Source of the DNA: CAWEDP01 sp963807925
GTDB taxonomy: Bacteria > Acidobacteriota > Vicinamibacteria > Vicinamibacterales > CAVVIG01
Direction of reading: 5' to 3'
Length of the DNA: 64,000 nt
Assembly (NCBI GenBank): GCA_963807925.1
Contig: CAWEDP010000003.1
Location: 1-64,000, forward strand
Shown: positions 59,883 to 64,000 of the stretch, piece after piece
Numbering within the stretch: position 1 is the first letter of the stretch
Layout: every line of letters begins with the position of its first letter
Notes under the pieces: generated by a model
Told to the model about the DNA's origin: nothing
Seen by the model: only the letters and a program-made list of their open reading frames with translations
Databases searched by the model: none
Program-made: the position numbers and the translations under genes

Positions 59883-60976
59883 CCGGTCTCAACGCGTTCC
59901 TGCGCAACAGCGCCAGCGAGTGGCAGTCGGTGCGGCTCGCGGAGCTGCTGTTCGCGCACCGCGATGCGGCGCGCACGGCGGGAGTCGTGCTGATCGTCCT
60001 GGCGCTCGCCGTCCTGATCTTGCGCTCGGCGTTCGGGGGGCGCCGCAACCGGATCGCGCTGCCGGCGATTCTGCCGATCGTGCGATCGTCGCCGCTCTCG
60101 TTCCTGCGCCACGCGCCGCTGCTGTTGTTTCTGGCGGGGCTGCCGTTCTTCCTCATTGCCTTGTCCGACCCGTTCACGTCGCTCACGCAGCAGGAGGTCA
60201 GCTACCCGGGCCGCCGCATCGGCCTGCTGATCGACGCCTCGTCGAGCATGATGGAGCCGTTCAAGGCGACCGCGCTCGGCGCGAAGGCACCGAGCGACGC
60301 GCGGTTCTTCACGGCGGTGGCGGCGGCGGAAACGTTCGTGAAGATGCGGATGAAGAGCAAGTACCGCGATCTCATCTCGCTGATCGAGTTCGGCGACGAA
60401 TCCTACGTCATCACTCCGTTCACCAACGACTACGACAACATCCTCATCAGCATCTCCCTCATCGACGACCTCACCGAGTTCAACAAGTTCCCCGATCAGG
60501 GCACGACCATCGGCATGGCCATCAATCAGGCCGTGAAGCTCTTCACCGCGTTCGATTTCCTGAACGCGTCCGGCAACCTGCTGGTGATCTTCAGCGACGG
60601 CGAGGACACCAAGGTGAGCGGCCCGCGGCTCGGCGGGTTGAACGTCGACGAGATTCTGAGCGGCGCCACCGCAGCCAAGATTCCGGTGTACTTCATCCGG
60701 GTCTCCTTCAACAAGGCCATCGGCCGCGCGTTCACCGATCCCATCTGGAAGCCGGTGGTGGAGAAGACCGGCGGCAAGTTCTACGCGGCCTCCGACGAGG
60801 CCACGATTCTCGGCGCGATTGCGGAGATCGACAAGGTGGCCGTCGGCAAGATCGCCATCCGGCAGTACAGTACGCAGCGCCCTCGATTCTTCGTCTTCGC
60901 GCTCGTCGCGGCGCTCTTCTGGATCGGGGCGGCCGCGCTCAAGCTGACGGTGCCGTATGTGAGGAAGTTCCCGTGA
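59870..60976 (+). CDS. VWA-domain membrane protein (BatA/BatB-like)
   Basis: 368 residues from GTG 59870, overlapping the previous stop. Two hydrophobic N-terminal segments (AGVVLIVLALAVLILRSA and APLLLFLAGLPFFLIAL) precede a von Willebrand A domain. The MIDAS motif is LLIDASSSMMEP near residue 120, and the second site is FSDGEDTKVSGP. A C-terminal helix (FFVFALVAALFWIGAAALKL) ends the protein. The MIDAS is intact, so metal-dependent protein binding is possible. BatA and BatB share this layout. The long insertion around DDLTEFNKFPDQGTTIGMAI is as in the family. Confidence 0.88.
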   Translation: MGSLAGLNAFLRNSASEWQSVRLAELLFAHRDAARTAGVVLIVLALAVLILRSAFGGRRNRIALPAILPIVRSSPLSFLRHAPLLLFLAGLPFFLIALSDPFTSLTQQEVSYPGRRIGLLIDASSSMMEPFKATALGAKAPSDARFFTAVAAAETFVKMRMKSKYRDLISLIEFGDESYVITPFTNDYDNILISISLIDDLTEFNKFPDQGTTIGMAINQAVKLFTAFDFLNASGNLLVIFSDGEDTKVSGPRLGGLNVDEILSGATAAKIPVYFIRVSFNKAIGRAFTDPIWKPVVEKTGGKFYAASDEATILGAIAEIDKVAVGKIAIRQYSTQRPRFFVFALVAALFWIGAAALKLTVPYVRKFP

Positions 60977-61027
60977 CCTGGTGTGGCTCCGTCACGCCGG
61001 GCGCAGTCGGTGGAGGAAGGGGTTGAT

Positions 61028-61771
61028 ATGAGGCGCGTCTTCGGGCAGCTGGTCGTTGCGCTGGTTCTGTTCGGGGCCGGATACCTCAGCTGGACGGCGG
61101 GCCAGCTGCAGCGCCGGATGGCCGACGCCCACCAACAGCTCGCCATGTTGCGCTACAACGCCGCCGACGCGGCGTACGGCGACATCGAGGGATCGATGGA
61201 GTACGTGCGCCGCGTGCCGTGGGTGGCCGAGGCGCTGCTGACCGATGTCCGCGACGAGCGCGCGGCCGGCGACTACTGGCAGGCGCGGTACGAGGCGCTC
61301 GAGCCGCGCCGTGACGACAGCGGCGCCGTCGTCGAGCAACCGCCGGCGGAGCTCGCGCTGGCCGCGAACGCGAGCTTTCGCACCAGCCAGCGCGAGGCGG
61401 GGGACCGGGCTGCGGCGATGCGTCAGCTCGACGCCACGATCAAGACCTACACGGAGCTGCTCAAGAAGAATCCAGGCGATGCGGACGCGGCCTACAATTT
61501 CGAGTACGTGGTCCGGTTGCGCGACGCGGCGTCGAAAGCCAAGCCGGCGCCGCCAGGCAAGCGCGAGGATCCGGCGAAGCTCCTGCAGAAGCTGACCGGC
61601 ATCCAGATGGCCGGCGATCTCCCCGACGGTCACACGATCCACGGCGATCCCGGCGCGCCGCCGCCGAACACCGACATGACGCAGTTCAAGATGCACATTC
61701 CGATCAGGCCCGACGAACGACAGGGCGGATCGGATGCGGGGCAGGGCAAGGAGAAGGTGCGGAAGGGGTAG
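61028..61771 (+). CDS. TPR-like membrane protein of the Bat operon (BatC/E-like)
   Basis: 247 residues from ATG 61028, with GGAGGAAGG upstream. One N-terminal helix (QLVVALVLFGAGYLSWTA) is followed by helical repeats (HQQLAMLRYNAADAAYGDIE, GDRAAAMRQLDATIKTYTEL, LKKNPGDADAAYNFEYVVRL), consistent with TPR-like packing. A Pro/Lys/Gly-rich tail follows. In Bat operons a TPR protein often lies between the two VWA genes, as here. There is no strong motif, so the assignment is mostly by position and shape. Confidence 0.7.
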   Translation: MRRVFGQLVVALVLFGAGYLSWTAGQLQRRMADAHQQLAMLRYNAADAAYGDIEGSMEYVRRVPWVAEALLTDVRDERAAGDYWQARYEALEPRRDDSGAVVEQPPAELALAANASFRTSQREAGDRAAAMRQLDATIKTYTELLKKNPGDADAAYNFEYVVRLRDAASKAKPAPPGKREDPAKLLQKLTGIQMAGDLPDGHTIHGDPGAPPPNTDMTQFKMHIPIRPDERQGGSDAGQGKEKVRKG

Positions 61772-61780
61772 CGTCATCCG

Positions 61781-62887
61781 ATGTTTCCATCCTCCATCGA
61801 TCTGAACACCGTCCGGTTCGAGGATCCGCAGAACCTCTGGCTGCTGGTTGCGCCGGCGGCGCTGCTGGCGCTGTGGTTCTGGCAGGCCGCGAAGCGGCGG
61901 GCCGACGCCCGGCAGTTCGCGCACCGCCGGACGCTGCCGGTCCGCGAGCGTTTTCAACTGTTCGGCGGGCTGCTGTTCTGGCTGTGCCTGGTGCTCGCCA
62001 GCGCCTTCACCGTCCTGGCGATGGCCCGCCCGCTCGCGCGCGTCTCGCTCGTGCGCACGGCCGGCATCGATCTGGTGCTGCTGCAGGACGGCTCGACCTC
62101 CATGCGCGTGAGCGACGTGACGGGCAACCGCTGGCAGCGGTCCATGCGGTTCCTGCGCCAGATCGGCGAGTCGGTCAGCTGGCGCGACGATCGCATCGCC
62201 ATGGCGCTGTTCGCCCGGATCGCGACGCCGCAGGTCCGGCTCACCAAGGATCCGAACACCTTCTTCTTCTTCCTCGATCATCTCAGCGACGAATCGCCGT
62301 TCCGCCTCGAGGACGACACGAGCTGGGACACGAACATGGAGCTCGGCGTCTACTGGGGCCTGAAGCTCGTCGACCGTGACGAGCAGATCCACGGCAGGTC
62401 GCCGAACGCCAGGGCGTTCGTCATGATCTCGGACGGCCAGGACTGGAGCGGCGAGGTGGCCAAGTCGGTCGCGCTCGCGAAATCGCGCGGCATTCCCATC
62501 TACACGGTTGGCGTCGGCACCAGCAACGGCGGCTTCATTCCGGAGCCGCCTCGCACGCCCACGAGCGGTCCGCCGCAGCCGCCCGTGTACGCGGTGCTCG
62601 ATCGGGCCTCCCTCAGCGCAATTGCCAACGCCGGCGGCGGAAAGTACTTCGAACTCGATCGCGACACCGACCGGGACATCGCCAATCAGATTATCGAAGC
62701 CACGCGCGCGCGGGCCGGCTTTCAGGGCCTGCAGGAAGGCACCGAGCCGCTCTACTGGCGCTGCCTCGTCGTCGCCGCGGCGCTCCTCGCGGTTGGCACG
62801 CTGTTCCTCGTCGAGCGCGCCGAGCTTGCCCTGCAGGTCGCCGGCGCGTTGGTCGTCTTGCTTGTGGTCACCAGCCTGACGAGATAG
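61781..62887 (+). CDS. Second VWA-domain membrane protein of the Bat operon
   Basis: 368 residues from ATG 61781, nine bases after the previous stop. Two N-terminal helices (NLWLLVAPAALLALWFWQA and GLLFWLCLVLASAFTVLAM) lead into a VWA domain with MIDAS IDLVLLQDGSTSMRVSD near residue 102 and MISDGQDWSGEVAKS. It ends in two hydrophobic segments (CLVVAAALLAVGTLFLV and LQVAGALVVLLVVTSLT). It is a paralogue of the VWA gene at 59870 and completes the MoxR-DUF58-BatD-VWA-TPR-VWA set. The MIDAS looks functional. Confidence 0.88.
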   Translation: MFPSSIDLNTVRFEDPQNLWLLVAPAALLALWFWQAAKRRADARQFAHRRTLPVRERFQLFGGLLFWLCLVLASAFTVLAMARPLARVSLVRTAGIDLVLLQDGSTSMRVSDVTGNRWQRSMRFLRQIGESVSWRDDRIAMALFARIATPQVRLTKDPNTFFFFLDHLSDESPFRLEDDTSWDTNMELGVYWGLKLVDRDEQIHGRSPNARAFVMISDGQDWSGEVAKSVALAKSRGIPIYTVGVGTSNGGFIPEPPRTPTSGPPQPPVYAVLDRASLSAIANAGGGKYFELDRDTDRDIANQIIEATRARAGFQGLQEGTEPLYWRCLVVAAALLAVGTLFLVERAELALQVAGALVVLLVVTSLTR

Positions 62888-62955
62888 CTGTCGGGGGTTG
62901 CTGGATCGGCCGACCGCCCCCGGCTCCCTCCGGCGACGCGATCGAGAGGTATCGC

Positions 62956-63855
62956 CTAGCGGCCGAGGAACCGGGCGATGATGGCGAGGAATCCGGGCGT
63001 GTCATCCTCGTCGGGATAGTGACCGAGGCCCGGCATGGTGACGATCTCCACGTTCGGCAGCGTCTGCTTCAGCCGCTGCTCGGTCTCGGCCGGCACGATG
63101 CGGCTGGCGCCGCCGATCACGTACAACGTCGGACAGGTGATCTTGGCGACGTACTCCCACAGTTCGGTGACCACGAAGCCTTTGACGAGATTCGGATCGC
63201 GCTTCCAGATCAGGCGACCGTCCTCGCGCGGCTTGACCCCGAAATGCGCGTACGTTCGGAGCAGCGGTTCCGGGGTCCGACGGTTCCGCGCCACGAGCTC
63301 GGTCACCAGTTCGTCCTCCGTCGCCCACCCGTTGGCCTCCTGCCGCACCTGCCGGGCAAACGCGTCCGCGATGTTCTGGGGCCGCTCGGGCCCCACGTCC
63401 TCGACGATGAGTCGATCCACGAGCTCGGGATGCATGCCGGCGAACACCTGCACGACGCGGCCGCCCGTCGAGTTTCCAAGCAGCGTGACGCGGCGAAGGC
63501 CAAGCTGCCGGACCAGCCCTTCGAGGTCCCTGACGTAGTCCTCGACGAGATACGCGCCCTCACGACTCCAGTCCGAATCGCCGTGGCCGCGCATGTCGAC
63601 CGCCAGCACACGGTGGTCGCCCGCGAGGACCGGAGCGATGTGGTCGAACGTGTGGGCATGGCGCGCGATCCCGTGCAGAAGAATGATCGCCGGCCCCTCG
63701 GCGCGCCCCCACTCCAGATAGTGAAGACGCAGGCCGTTCACGGTGACGAACCGGTCGGCGTAGGACGGCGCAGTTGCCGGGGTCTGCGCCCCGACGCCAA
63801 CGGTCAGGGCCAGCAACAGAAAACATGCGGCGCGCCGTACGGAGCGTCTGACCAA
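62956..63855 (-). CDS. Secreted alpha/beta hydrolase
   Basis: 299 residues if TTG 63855 is the start; AGGAGGGC stands six to seven bases upstream, and the downstream leader VRRSVRRAACFLLLALTVGV is a signal peptide ending at GVGAQ. An ATG-containing longer reading to 63927 looks less likely. The core shows LHGIARHAHTFDHIAPVLAG (oxyanion hole), VDMRGHGDSDWSREG, the nucleophile elbow LLGNSTGGRVVQVF, a likely Asp in ASRIVPAE or the preceding loop, and histidine in GLGHYPDEDDTPGF. The substrate is unknown; it is probably a periplasmic ester or epoxide. It is convergent with the Bat operon. Confidence 0.85.
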   Translation of the reverse strand: MVRRSVRRAACFLLLALTVGVGAQTPATAPSYADRFVTVNGLRLHYLEWGRAEGPAIILLHGIARHAHTFDHIAPVLAGDHRVLAVDMRGHGDSDWSREGAYLVEDYVRDLEGLVRQLGLRRVTLLGNSTGGRVVQVFAGMHPELVDRLIVEDVGPERPQNIADAFARQVRQEANGWATEDELVTELVARNRRTPEPLLRTYAHFGVKPREDGRLIWKRDPNLVKGFVVTELWEYVAKITCPTLYVIGGASRIVPAETEQRLKQTLPNVEIVTMPGLGHYPDEDDTPGFLAIIARFLGR

Positions 63856-63973
63856 GGTGTGCCCTCCTCTTGTGAACCCCGAGATGTTACGGCATCCGGC
63901 ACCGCCGGTTCCGCCGGGCAGGGGCACAGGGCGACTGGCGCTCCCGCCAAGCTCGGCGGTTGAGGCGCTCTCC

Positions 63974-64000
63974 TCAGCGGGCGGGATTCTCCAGCGTCAG
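63974..64000 (-). CDS. Possible C-terminal end of a gene cut by the window edge
   Basis: On the minus strand the last nine codons of the window read LTLENPAR followed by TGA at 63976-63974. This looks like the end of a minus-strand gene that enters from the right, but 27 bases are too few to identify anything. It could also be chance. Confidence 0.25.
   Translation of the reverse strand: MTLENPAR

Noticed and set aside
1..64000. tRNA, rRNA, insertion sequences and phage genes
   Set aside because: No clover-leaf, rRNA segment, transposase or integrase sequence was recognised by eye; a covariance-model or profile search would be needed to be certain.

Overview
The window is a roughly two-thirds G+C, gene-dense bacterial chromosome segment. 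Many proteins carry signal peptides, GTG starts are frequent, and several protein families (secreted 'DGKPD-SG-W' proteins, a DUF6152-like protein, M28 peptidase, glucosidase with an MGH1-like domain, 'sorbosone dehydrogenase'-type propellers, DUF4159) occur together. This mix suggests an environmental Acidobacteriota, most likely a Vicinamibacteria-type soil organism. That placement is inferred from gene content; no rRNA or tRNA gene was seen to test it.

Layout. 0-4 kb: a partial SPFH protein, a carboxylesterase and an arylsulfotransferase-like protein, all broken by several one-base indels. 4-13 kb: a methyltransferase, a 1744-residue secreted propeller protein with four nearly identical 891-bp repeats, an esterase and a secreted Ig-like protein. 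12.4-16.6 kb: a scar-like zone with two gene remnants beside a 1037-residue protein I cannot assign. 16.7-29 kb: DinB, a PAS-GGDEF-EAL protein, then an apparent osmotic-stress cluster: otsB, an HtrA-like protein that has lost its catalytic residues, a CPA2-like antiporter, a second antiporter fused in one frame to an OtsA-type trehalose-6-phosphate synthase, and a hybrid histidine kinase. 29-38 kb: secreted proteins, a diadenylate-cyclase-like protein and a large glucosidase. 38-42 kb: ApbE, a NapH-like polyferredoxin and an FMN-binding protein, which make up an extracytoplasmic flavin electron-transfer module. 42-50 kb: M28 peptidase, CoA ligase, mono-heme protein, UbiD decarboxylase and enoyl-CoA hydratase. 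50-56.6 kb: a sorbosone-dehydrogenase-like propeller, a two-PDZ protein, two members of the secreted 'DGKPD-SG-W' family, a 31-bp hairpin repeat array, a DUF6152-like protein, an MDR oxidoreductase and a hotdog thioesterase. 56.7-63 kb: a Bat-type operon (MoxR, DUF58, BatD-like, VWA, TPR-like, VWA), then a secreted alpha/beta hydrolase.

The most notable system is the 20.5-26.5 kb cluster. Its genes are tightly spaced or overlapping, and it physically links a cation/proton antiporter to trehalose-6-phosphate synthesis. A c-di-AMP-type cyclase lies about 7 kb downstream. c-di-AMP is a known regulator of potassium and osmolyte balance in other bacteria, so the region may be a broader osmoadaptation neighbourhood; this link is inference.
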